Assembly: GCA_003427395.1 (NCBI GenBank)
Contig: BFEA01000381.1
Span: 674,804-699,206, forward strand
Direction of reading: 5' to 3'
Length of the DNA: 24,403 nt
From: Chara braunii
Taxonomy: Eukaryota > Streptophyta > Charophyceae > Charales > Characeae
Part shown: positions 9,304 to 16,897 of the stretch, one piece after another
How positions within the stretch are numbered: position 1 is the first letter of the stretch
Layout of the letters: each line of letters opens with the position of its first letter
Made by a program: the position numbers and the translations under genes
The notes under the pieces: model-generated
What the model saw: the letters and a program-made list of their open reading frames with translations, nothing else
Databases searched by the model: none
What the model was told of the DNA's origin: nothing

Positions 9304-9390
9304 TTGGAATGCCCACCCCGAAGCATCCCCAGATTTCTGTACCAGGCCTCATGCTCCTGCTGTCAATGGGTTACGGGGCAACGCCCTAGC
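9304..9390 (-). repeat. SINE-like repeat, copy 1
   Basis: Shares about 70 percent identity over about 75 bases with 9647-9750. Common blocks, read on the plus strand, are TGGAATGCC, CCCAGAT, TACCAGGCCT, CTCCTGCT and GGTTACGGGGCAACGC. Confidence 0.5.
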
Positions 9391-9646
9391 ACGGGGCAGC
9401 CTCGTTCTCGCATTGGAAAACCACAGATCCTATGAACATAAAAACATCGGAAAAGCCTACAGTGAGTTGTTAGGAGCCCCTAGAATCTCAAAGTATTCTA
9501 AAAACTATTGGGGGCAACCGAGGGAAGCAAACTTGCTTATAAAAGAGTGAAAATCAACTAAGATTATTTGGGAGCCGACATGAACAAGACCACATTCAAG
9601 TTACCCAGTGCTATTCAGCAGACCATCCTACAACTCACAGTTAGCC

Positions 9647-9790
9647 ACTGAAATGCCTTCCACCCTAGGCAATTGCCCAGATCTATCTACCAGGCCTTGA
9701 ACCCCTGCTTCACTCAGGTTACAGGGCAGCGCAATCAAACCCTAGCTCCGACCAACGTCGTTTTGGCATCGGTCAGCCGTGAACACATGG
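9647..9790 (-). repeat. SINE-like repeat, copy 2
   Basis: Second copy of the 9304 repeat. On the minus strand it includes GCAGGGGTTCAAGGCC, which fits the RNA polymerase III B box GGTTCAANNCC; the other copy has lost this. No convincing A box was found, so a tRNA origin is only a suggestion. Confidence 0.4.
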
Positions 9791-9794
9791 ATAT

Positions 9795-10065
9795 ATTAGA
9801 AAAAGAAAAGAAATAAAAATGAAATTAAAAAAGGGAAGTACTTAAAGGAAGAGGGGACCGTCGACACCTCTTCAGCCTTCCTAATCGAGCCCATGGGTGG
9901 AACCGATAACAAACCAAAAAAGGACAGCCCAACTGGACCCTTAACCCTTTGATACTTTCACGTTGCTCCAACACTCCTTCATTGTCGCCCACTACTGGAT
10001 TCGATCCCCATATCTGTCTCATAAAAATCCAACACCGTAACCAATAGCGATAGGTCCAAAGCTGA
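9795..10065 (-). mobile_element. tRNA-derived SINE candidate
   Basis: On the minus strand the head reads CTATCGCTATTGGTTACGG then GGGGATCGAATCC, a D-arm-like segment and a good B box (GATCGAATC) spaced as in tRNA-headed SINEs. A body of about 150 bases follows, and it ends in an A/T-rich stretch near 9795-9835. No intact tRNA cloverleaf and no clear target duplication were found. Confidence 0.45.
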
Positions 10066-11239
10066 GATTCATTAGCGCGCACCTATATAAAATGTGTGCT
10101 GCACGGCGCCTGGGCCTACTGAAACACTCCAAGGTCAAACCTTCGCCTACCGGTCGAACCCTTGCCCGCCAACTCCCGTCATTACCACTCAGAGATTCGA
10201 GGCGTGTTTTTACTTCATCGCTCATTTCGTTCACCACAGAGAGGCCACACTTTTGTCAAAGCGGATCTCCACATGAGCGCATGCGCATCACAATCAAACA
10301 CACAAACCAAAGAAAAAAATCACTTAATCTTATTTTAATCGAAATATAAAAGATGATTGACAGATACGCATGCTTTATAGTATCAATAAGAAAACACCAC
10401 ATGTGCATTAAAGTTGCTCGCCCACACACTCTCTCCTTTCAGTGAAACATTTAGTAAGCTTAAAATAAAATAAAGATGCAACTCACGCGGTGCACTGAAA
10501 TTTGAAGTCAAAACAGATTTTCTGTCACTTACAAAAACGAGGGCGGATAACCTTGTAAGCGTATTCGCACCGACAACGAAACAAGGAAGGATCCTCGATG
10601 GGGTTGGGTACCGTCCGCGTATAGTTGTGTGAGGATGATGATGTGTGATATGATGAGAAATGTATGGAGCACACATTATGTGAATGACAACTTCTCCTTC
10701 ATACATCTGGACAGGGAGGTCACAAAAGACGAGAAGGAGACAATGACATGTCGCCCCCATATTGTTGGTTGCTTCGTCCTCCCGCTTCGGAACTCTCTGG
10801 AGTTGAAGGTGGTTGAAGGAAAACTGTTTAGTGGTGACGATTGCATCACATACGCACAGGGAAAAGGAAAAAAAAACATGTTTGATGGACTGTGCATAGA
10901 GGTATAAGACTATGTGGCGACAGGGTCTCAATTTCCGAAAAAAAACTTATAGAATCAATTGTAGATTGAAGCGTACCCTAAACCGACACACGTGAACAAG
11001 TAGAGTCTTCACTGGTTAAAGTGAGATAAACAACCACAAAAAAAACTAAAATAAATTTATCTTCGTAGATCATCTCCAATGTGACCTGCATAGTTTTTTT
11101 GACTATTCTGGTCGAAACAATGGTGCAGAGATTGCTAAGACTGAATGCAGAAAATATGGTCAAACATCTTTACTTGTGTTCTCAGAAAAAAAAGATTACT
11201 CTTCGGGCACAAACGTCCATTATTCATGTAATTTTCATC
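10066..11239. other. unassigned interval
   Basis: Minus-strand GGGTTCGACC near 10155 is another isolated B-box-like word. A plus-strand frame at about 10680-10907 has a plausible protein-like composition (DKEV and GKGKKNMFDGLCIEV segments) but no family that I recognise, and an opposing minus-strand frame covers the same ground. I can support no gene here. Confidence 0.3.
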
Positions 11240-11412
11240 AAGTTAATTGCAAATTTGTCGTATCTAGAGTCTTTCTGCTGTGCTCTTTGTTTTTCTCTCT
11301 TTTTCAGTTTCTTTTTGTTCAAACCTTCTGCACCAATGAATATGATTTTGTCACATGGAGAAGTTTGTATTTTAATTACAGGAGTTATCTTATCCAATAC
11401 AAAAAAAATACG
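11240..11412 (+). pseudogene. ccmFC: mitochondrial ccmFC fragment, copy 1 (NUMT)
   Basis: Translates to SYLESFCCALCF, then SAPMNMILSHGEVCILITGV followed by ILSNTKKI. This matches the plant mitochondrial cytochrome c maturation protein CcmFC around its SYLESFCG..C block and its NISHGGVCI..GVLLSNTKK block. Similarity stops right after the NTKKI motif. Only part of the gene is present, and it sits among other mitochondrial shards, so this is nuclear mitochondrial DNA and not a working gene. In the real protein this part belongs to the inner-membrane haem ligation machinery. Confidence 0.7.
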
Positions 11413-11714
11413 AATTGCTCTCATCATGCACTTTGGTTTTGAACAAAATAAAGGCAACGGAAGGTTGTATTGTTTACGAAGAATTGATCAATTGTCACTC
11501 TCTGGCCAAAATGTACGCAGCAAAATTCAAACTTAGAACAAGAGCAACCCCCATAATGATGATTGGGAACGAATACTAAGTGAGGAATTGTCGGGAATAT
11601 TTAATTGGATTATGGGATACATATAATGATCTAGGTCCTGAGATAATTCTCACAAATAAACAGATCATGAATGTTAATACAAAATCTACTTCTAGCCAGG
11701 TTCGCCAGAGTTGA
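11413..11714. other. unidentified part of the mitochondrial patchwork
   Basis: A/T-rich. The frame continuing from ccmFC runs to 11536 without resemblance. Another short frame near 11560-11625 is noted among the rejected items. Confidence 0.3.
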
Positions 11715-11846
11715 TTACAAGCGATTAAAAAGTTATTTATTTTTTATGGTAATCTACCTGTTAAAAAAATAGCAAAAAAAAAGTATACTTATTTAGACAA
11801 ACAAAAAAGTTTGTTATTATTAATGGAGAAAAGATTGGACATTCTA
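11715..11846 (+). pseudogene. rps4: mitochondrial rps4 fragment (NUMT)
   Basis: Reads LFIFYGNLPVKKI, then YTYLDKQKSLLLLMEKRLDI. This fits the N-terminal region of plant mitochondrial ribosomal protein S4 (YGNL..KK..., YLDK..SLL..EKRLDV). The fragment has no start codon and is cut off exactly at the RLD motif, where nad4 sequence begins in the same frame. Confidence 0.65.
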
Positions 11847-11912
11847 CCCACCGATGGATCTATTATCTTAGTGGGAATTTTGTTAAAATTGGGAACTCCG
11901 AAGACCTGCCTT
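11847..11912 (+). pseudogene. nad4: mitochondrial nad4 fragment fused in frame to rps4
   Basis: PTDGSIILVGILLKLGT (11847-11897) matches the conserved PTAGSVILAGILLKLGT membrane segment of complex I subunit ND4, a proton-channel helix. Only about 17 codons are present. The frame stays open back through the rps4 piece and ends at a TAG at 11910-11912, giving a chimeric open frame of about 65 codons without ATG. Confidence 0.75.
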
Positions 11913-12051
11913 TAGTGAGTCCACGCAAGAAGAGACATTGAATCTCATACTCGACTAATTATGAACTAGAAAAAAATAGTTTCTGTTTTTTCGTCGTGGG
12001 ACATGGGAGTCTCTATTCTAGCAAGTTTGACCAACACTTTTTCATAGTTCA
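11913..12051. other. unidentified junction sequence
   Basis: Stops in all frames and no recognised gene. Confidence 0.3.
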
Positions 12052-12130
12052 ATCTCGATTGAAAAGAAAGTTGTTGTTATTTATGCGGTTGTCAAAGGTT
12101 ATTTAGATCAAATTCAGATTTCTCAAATTC
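12052..12130 (+). pseudogene. atp1: mitochondrial atp1 C-terminal fragment (NUMT)
   Basis: SIEKKVVVIYAVVKGYLDQI matches the PIEKQ.VVIYA.VKGYLD.IP region near the C-terminus of ATP synthase alpha. The fragment is about 26 codons and similarity ends near QIS. The upstream and downstream parts of the gene are missing. Confidence 0.75.
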
Positions 12131-12235
12131 TTAACGCATGTCCAAAAGCTCTCAGAATTAGTGGGACATGGAATAACAGAAAAATTCATTTTTCAATTAA
12201 TTCTAACAACTCTTGTAGGTAAGGACAATACTTTT

Positions 12236-12345
12236 ATCAATCTTCTACAGCTTGGTCAGTGATTTCAAGCGGAATTTTGTCTGGTTTCGTACTTAAAAGT
12301 TTACCCAGATGCCTTCCCGCGATCTTGAATACTTCAGATCTAGCT
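12236..12345 (-). repeat. R-repeat copy 1 (minus strand)
   Basis: On the minus strand it encodes VFKIAGRHLGKLLSTKPDKI then PLEITDQAVED and a stop. Two further copies lie at 14192-14300 and 14496-14543 on the plus strand. The protein is not one I recognise. It abuts the second ccmFC fragment. Confidence 0.6.
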
Positions 12346-12361
12346 CCAAGTTGACTATTTA

Positions 12362-12808
12362 TGTTGTGCTCTTTGTTTTTTTTCTCTTTTTCAGTTTCTT
12401 TTTGTTCAAACCTTCTGCACCAATCTGTGTAGACCCCCGTACGTATACGGGTCGTACGTACGGGCTCATGTGGTCGTACGGGTCGTACGTACGGAAAAAA
12501 AAAAAAAAAAAAAAAAAAGCAAAAAATGGCAAAAAAAAAACGCTAAAGAAAAAAATAAACTGAAAAACTTTTGCCTCAGGGTAATATTGAAATTCGTTAC
12601 CAAATTTGAGATAAAAAAAAACGTTTTTTTTTTTTTTTTTTTTCCTCATACGGGGCTGTGCATACGTCCGTACGGCCGTTCATACGACCGTACGATAAAC
12701 CCCCCGTACGTCGTACGGGGTGTTACACAGGCACCAATGAATTTGAGTTTCTCACATGGAGGAGTTTGTATTTTGATTACAGGTGTTATCTTATCCAATA
12801 CAAAAAAG
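12362..12808 (+). pseudogene. ccmFC: mitochondrial ccmFC fragment, copy 2, split by a MITE
   Basis: 12362-12424 plus 12739-12808 match copy 1 at about 90 percent (TGTGCTCTTTG... through TTCTGCACCAAT, then GAATTTGAGTTTCTCACATGG... through TCCAATACAAAAA). Translation gives NLSFSHGGVCILITGVILSN. The 306-bp element described next lies between the halves. Like copy 1, resemblance to ccmFC ends after NTKKI, and the sequence beyond differs between the copies. Confidence 0.75.
12425..12730. mobile_element. hAT-like MITE, 306 bp, 8-bp target duplication
   Basis: Flanked by GCACCAAT (12417-12424 and 12731-12738). The uninterrupted ccmFC copy 1 carries GCACCAAT once at the same point, so the insertion is proven by its empty site. 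The ends are inverted repeats: CTGTGTAGACCCCCGTACG (12425-12443) against the complement CTGTGTAACACCCCGTACG of 12712-12730, 16 of 19 matching. The interior is a larger palindrome dense in CGTACG, with about 24 A near 12495 and about 20 T near 12624. It has no coding capacity. The 8-bp duplication points to the hAT superfamily; that assignment is inference. Confidence 0.8.
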
Positions 12809-13004
12809 ATACATGATTTAGGTTCCACTCACTGGGCTACAGAGTAGTGATGCCGAGTAACACCTTGCTTGAGGTGTGAGCTCAAGTCACTTCTTAATGG
12901 ATAAACAAACGATAAAATGGCGTGCTAGGTATGCGCCTTCTAGGCGGTGCCGTCCATATACATCCATTCGGAATTTGAGATAACAGACTCACCTCTCACC
13001 CCTA
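12809..13004. other. unidentified junction sequence
   Basis: Nothing recognised between the ccmFC and atp9 fragments. Confidence 0.3.
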
Positions 13005-13076
13005 CCCATTTTAGGTTTTGCTTTGAGTGAAGCTATTGTTTTATTCGCCTTAATGATGACTTTCTGAATTTTATGA
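13005..13076 (+). pseudogene. atp9: mitochondrial atp9 C-terminal fragment (NUMT)
   Basis: PILGFALSEAIVLFALMMTF followed by TGA matches the second transmembrane helix of ATP synthase subunit c ([20 protein letters not shown]), including the proton-carrying Glu. The first helix is absent and a stop interrupts the last residues. Confidence 0.8.
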
Positions 13077-13939
13077 GTGATCGGGACACTACCAAATGAA
13101 TCGCTCAGCTTCAAGACACGATAGTCAAAGGCGAATTTGAATTGGGAGCAACTTGTATTAGGCCGAAACTTGGGAAGAACGAAAGCGTCAACGATCCATG
13201 GGGACTATTCCACGTTTTGTCGTGGGTATTAAGTCTCTTTTCAAAAATCCATGTTCTCGCACTGTACTTAACGGTTTCCTGATGAGTGTGAATACCGAGC
13301 GGCAGCTTCAATCCTGAAATGGTGTCTTCGAGTAAAATGACCCACGTACTAACGAACACAAAAGATAATAAGAAAAATGGTTCGTACGATGACATAAAAG
13401 TTATGGAATCCAGTAGCTTAAAAGAATGTAGAGCCATGTATCCCATCAGAAATGGCAAAAGAAGTCTATTTCTTGAAATGCAGTAAAAATTAAAGTTATA
13501 ACAACAGTGGTTAACATGCCATAAAGAGTTTGTTGTTTTAAACCCGCTAATTTCTTAAGACGTACAAAGGAAAAACTACTTTAAGAGATCTCGCACCTGC
13601 AGGTGCCATTAAAGCTGCACTCTTGAAGAATTTAATTGAATTTAATAGCAAAATTTCCTAAAGTTTTCTGATTCGTCAGACTTTGTATTTTGGAAGCGTA
13701 AACAGTACATTGAAATACAGTTGTACTCAATTCTGTTGGTAATATTGGAATGTAATCATTATCTACATCTAAGAAAATTTACAGCAAAAAAATAAGGCAC
13801 AAAATCAAGTCTCCTGGGTTAGGCGCGAAGTGCACGAAAAAGTATACTGAAGAAGTATACATCCGAGACTTATTCTCCGTCGAGCCCCTATCAAGGAGCT
13901 TGTAAAACGACTTAAGAAGTAGCGAAGGACCCTGCTATA
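13077..13939. other. unidentified part of the patchwork
   Basis: A minus-strand frame (13111-13458) has one hydrophobic stretch but no family match. A plus-strand frame at about 13306-13485 is also open. Neither is recognised. GTATAC repeats in inverted form near 13842-13860. Confidence 0.3.
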
Positions 13940-14172
13940 TCCAAAATAATGCATTGGGTGGATGCCTTGACATTGAGAAAAAAAGGAAGCAATGCAAGGA
14001 GAAACGCTATGGGGAGAAGCTTTCTTTGATGCATGGATTTCCTATCGGGAAACCGCAACGAAGTTGACTTAGCGAACTGAGACATCTAAGTAGCTAAAGG
14101 AAAGTAGGAAATTTGACCATTTTAGATTACATGCTTACCAGTAATCTAAAGTGGTCAAATTCCCGAAGACGT
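13940..14172 (+). pseudogene. rrnL: 5' fragment of organellar large-subunit rRNA (NUMT)
   Basis: The order of conserved 5'-domain words is right: GGGTGGATGCCTTG, then GATTTCCTATCGGGAAACC, GCGAACTGAGACATCTAAGTA and GGAAAG, then AAATTCCCGAAG after a hairpin. These correspond to GGTGGATGCC, GATTTCCGAATGGGGAAACC, AACTGAAACATCTAAGTA and GAGATTCCC of bacterial-type 23S rRNA. Only about 230 of roughly 2,900 bases are present. Mitochondrial origin is inferred from the neighbouring mitochondrial genes. Confidence 0.75.
14111..14160. repeat. 20-bp-arm hairpin inside the rRNA fragment
   Basis: ATTTGACCATTTTAGATTAC (14111-14130), a ten-base loop, then GTAATCTAAAGTGGTCAAAT (14141-14160), with one mismatch. 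It interrupts the rRNA where the conserved GAAA...GAGATTCCC segment should be, so it may be a small inserted palindrome. Confidence 0.75.
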
Positions 14173-14191
14173 ATTCGACAACCTAAGATCG

Positions 14192-14315
14192 AACTAAAGC
14201 TCTAGTATTCAAGATCGCGGGACGGGATCTGGGTAAACGTTTAAGTGCGAAACCAGACAAAATTCTGCTTGGAATCACTGATCAAACTGTAGAAGATTGA
14301 TCTCTAATGACTTTA
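14192..14315 (+). repeat. R-repeat copy 2
   Basis: Encodes VFKIAGRDLGKRLSAKPDKI then LLGITDQTVED and a stop. It is about 85-90 percent identical to the reverse complement of 12236-12345. Upstream and downstream sequences differ between the copies. Confidence 0.6.
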
Positions 14316-14495
14316 TTTGACATATGGCTAAACTTCTTTCTACAACATTCAGATTTTGAGTCTGACGAGTTACCAATTATTATATCCCACGCGCGTAGTA
14401 TTAGTATGACTCTTCTTTGCACAAGAAATTGATCAGTCGGGGCTTGAACCATGTCTCCCAAAATAAATCAGTACATATGGCGTAAGACGATTTCA
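14316..14495. other. unidentified spacer between R-repeat copies
   Basis: Contains a T-arm-like word on the minus strand (GGTTCAAGCCCCG near 14432) but no tRNA fold around it. Confidence 0.3.
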
Positions 14496-14543
14496 AGCCA
14501 GACAAAATTCCGCTTGGAATCGGTGACCAAACTGTAGAAGATT
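14496..14543 (+). repeat. R-repeat copy 3 (partial)
   Basis: CCAGACAAAATTCCGCTTGG onward to GTAGAAGATTGG; only the 3' half of the repeat is present. The stop that ends the other two copies is read through here (TGG in place of TGA). Confidence 0.55.
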
Positions 14544-14636
14544 GGAAAAAATCAATGAGTGGAAAAGACACTCCCAGGCAACCGTCGGGTTGAAATTCTA
14601 TATAGTAACCCCAAAGACTTGCCTAGAAAAATTTGA

Positions 14637-14924
14637 AGCACTTACTCGAGGAATTGGACCCCGAGTTATGAAAAAGATACACGAGGAGATTGTTATGATC
14701 GTTATTGTGTCCGCATTGAAGAAACGCGACAGAACATTCCAGCCCATGTGATCTGGGAAGGAGATTTGCAACACCATATAACCCTTGAGGTTAAAGGCTA
14801 TCGTATTAATTGGGTCCCTGGATATTTGCATCATGTAATTGTCGATGGCAAAGTCGCACTCGCAACACGTTTGCAATCAGGTCACAGAGTCTCATTGGGT
14901 TGGATGCAGGCAGACGTTGTGTAG
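14637..14924 (+). pseudogene. nad7: mitochondrial nad7 fragment in an open chimeric frame
   Basis: YEKDTRGDCYDRYCVRIEET followed by RQ (14667-14732) matches the TRGDCYDRYCIRIEEMRQ block of complex I subunit ND7. Eight or so residues normally found before TRGD are missing. After RQ the same frame continues open for about 60 codons (IPAHVIWEGDLQHH..., GYLHHVIVDGK..., LGWMQADVV) to a TAG at 14922, but that part is not nad7 and I do not recognise it. There is no ATG at the start. Confidence 0.7.
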
Positions 14925-15569
14925 CATCGAAAGTTCTTTGTGGTTATCATACGTGTCTCCATTTTAAATGCATAGGTGAAGGACCACATACTGGTGGTGG
15001 AACACGCAAACCTTTGCTGAAAGAAGATTAAAGAGGAGGTTGGATTGCGTATATGAGATATGACTTTGTTGCTCACCTGGCGATACAGTCCACGATTGAG
15101 GAGACTCGTGCAAGACGAAAACGACAAACAAGCAAAACAGATACATGAATTAGATTTAACGCAAGTACAAGTGCACAATAGTTCTTGGTTGGGTCCCCAT
15201 CGTCTGTCCTTTGACTTTTGCGCATGGTGGACATGTCCACATGAGATTCAAAGACCCGCTTGGTGTGTCTTTCCATCTCACCTACTCAGATGGAGTGCAA
15301 AGAGACATAGAGTATATGGCAAATAACGACTTGCCTGGTGCATCGCAACCACAAAAAGGGACAGAGCAACAATAAGACATCTCTCATTTGTCTTCTAAGG
15401 TGGAAAGCCTTCAGCCTCATCATGACGAGAGGTGCTCTGCATTATAACCTCATATAGGCAACACAAGCAATAGAGGGATGTCGCAGAGCCTGAGGAAGGT
15501 GAAGTAGTGTATGTTCGGACCTCCACATACGCAGACGACCTCCATCAACAATAAATTAAATAAGGAGGC
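14925..15569 (+). pseudogene. disrupted unidentified coding remnants
   Basis: Several plus-strand stretches look protein-like in successive frames: RCVASKVLCGYHTCLHFKC with regularly placed Cys and His (about 14913-14975), TGGGTRKPLLKED (to 15030), DKQAKQIHELDLTQVQVHNS (about 15115-15180), and HGGHVHMRFKDPLGVSFHLT then GVQRDIEYMANNDLPGAS (about 15220-15350). Frames change between them. No family was recognised; they may be remains of one or two genes broken by indels. Confidence 0.35.
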
Positions 15570-16055
15570 GGATTCACATGTTAGCGAAATAAGAAGTGCA
15601 GCAACTCGGCTTTCCAAATGTCACCGCCGACTAGGAATAACAACTTTGATAGAAATTAGAAAGCTGCAACTATCGACTGAACTTTGCTTCTTTTGCGGGT
15701 CATTCATGCGTCTCAGGCATGAAATTGTAAGAGAAAGACATCACTCCGGAGAAAGGGGTCCGGTTTCAAATGAATGTTGTGCGTGCTTTGATGGAGGTTG
15801 TCAAAATATATCTGGTCACCAATCTCAAGGAGGGCGACAATACAGCTAAAGGATATGAGACTTCTTGATAGGTTGTTGAAGCTTTATTGGGTTGAGAAAT
15901 ATCAAGATATGTTGGACGAGAAGGCGATAAACGAGGAGAGACCGCAACGGATGGAGGTCGGACAAGCGGATATCGATGAAAACAGAAAAGGGGCAACGAA
16001 GAGGAAAGGAGTGTCATGCAAAGACAACAGAAAAAGAAAAAAAAAAACAACGTGA
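15570..16055 (+). pseudogene. divergent histone H3-like remnant with C-terminal extension
   Basis: Three frames in order give the H3 fold. KCHRRLGITTLIEIRKLQLS then TEL (about 15616-15685) lines up with [36 protein letters not shown] lines up with PFMRLVREI. Then DITPEKGVRFQMNVVRALME and VVKIYLV (about 15737-15815) match ...LRFQSSAV.ALQEA.EAYLV, and RATIQLKDMRLLDRL (about 15831-15875) matches RVTIMPKDIQLARRI. The loop with DTNLCAIHAK is mostly deleted. Canonical H3 ends a few residues after this; here the frame runs about 60 more residues, first mixed and then very Lys/Arg-rich, to 16055. Divergence is far beyond normal H3, closer to variant or CENH3-like proteins. The frameshifts indicate a pseudogene. 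Confidence 0.55.
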
Positions 16056-16266
16056 GGAAAAAAAAAAACAGTATGATCTGCAATGTATTATAGAAGATTT
16101 GTCAAACAACGATATGTACTGCAAAATGCATATCGTGTCCAATCTTAGACATTATGATCATCTTTGCGATGTGAGATGGAATGATAAACTTGGCACGGTC
16201 GCAAGACAAATCATGTGTCACTTCATTTGTGATGTAGACTGTCGTAAAATTTTGTTTTTCAAGTAT

Positions 16267-16273
<7 letters not shown>
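16056..16273 (+). pseudogene. Cys/His-rich unidentified coding remnant
   Basis: The plus frame open from 15976 gives YDLQCIIEDLSNNDMYCKMH, then HYDHLCDVRWNDKLGTVARQ and IMCHFICDVDCRKIL, before running into the CT repeat. Cys and His spacing (C..H, H..HLC, C...C...C) suggests metal binding. I have a weak impression of repeat-associated proteins with RW.DKLG and C..C motifs, but cannot name a family. It has no proper end: the frame continues as Leu-Ser repeats from the microsatellite. Confidence 0.3.

Positions 16274-16349
<76 letters not shown>
16274..16349. repeat. (CT)n microsatellite
   Basis: About 38 CT units. Confidence 0.95.
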
Positions 16350-16353
<4 letters not shown>

Positions 16354-16770
16354 ATACTAGGAAACGCATATGAATAAGTCTCTTGGAGAGAAGAAAAAAG
16401 ATATATACGTTGCCCCTCTTACTCTACCTCCTTTTGTAGTGTGTAAGTGAGTTGCAAAAAAAAAATAAAAAAATTAAGAGGCCTCTCTACGACAGTTAAT
16501 GTAAATACAATAAACAAATAGGATGTGATGCTTGTATGACGATGGAATCCGTCGCGTGTGTAAAGGTAAGATTCGAGTGATGTTGGATAAATATTGTGCT
16601 TCATGTTGTGGACTTGAGGCATGCCAAACACAGTCCAAACACATCTGTTGTGAGTTGAAATAACAAACAATAGCTAACTTGCACAGAGACGTACAGACAT
16701 ACATACTTATGTAGACATACTCGCACACAAATGTGCATAGACATGTTTGTGCACATATACATACTTAGTT
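16350..16770. other. unassigned interval between microsatellites
   Basis: No coding signal. Words such as GACATAC and ACATACTTATG recur toward the CA-rich block. Confidence 0.35.
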
Positions 16771-16854
16771 CAGGTCACACACACACAATCACAGACACAC
16801 ACAAACATAAAGAAACATACACAGACGTACGCAAACCCGCATACATACACACGC

Positions 16855-16896
<42 letters not shown>
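16771..16896. repeat. CA-rich microsatellite
   Basis: Imperfect ACACAC and ACATAC units, ending in an almost pure (AC)n of about 15 units at 16866-16895. Confidence 0.9.

Positions 16897-16897
<1 letters not shown>

Noticed and set aside
10383-10931. 182-residue open frame on the minus strand
   Set aside because: No domain, low-complexity His/Thr stretches, and an overlapping plus-strand frame of equal plausibility; not supportable as a gene.
11560-11625. Short frame with ELSGIFNWIMGY that recalls the D5/P4-type primase motif, which would suggest a plasmid-like or fern-organelle mobile gene
   Set aside because: Only about a dozen residues match, a stop follows at once, and no helicase or primase motifs are nearby.
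13111-13458. 115-residue minus-strand frame with a hydrophobic stretch, considered as a mitochondrial membrane-protein fragment
   Set aside because: No match to any nad, cox, cob, atp or ccm protein that I can recall; left as unidentified.
14420-14450. tRNA T-arm-like word GGTTCAAGCCCCG on the minus strand
   Set aside because: No acceptor, D or anticodon arms can be built around it.
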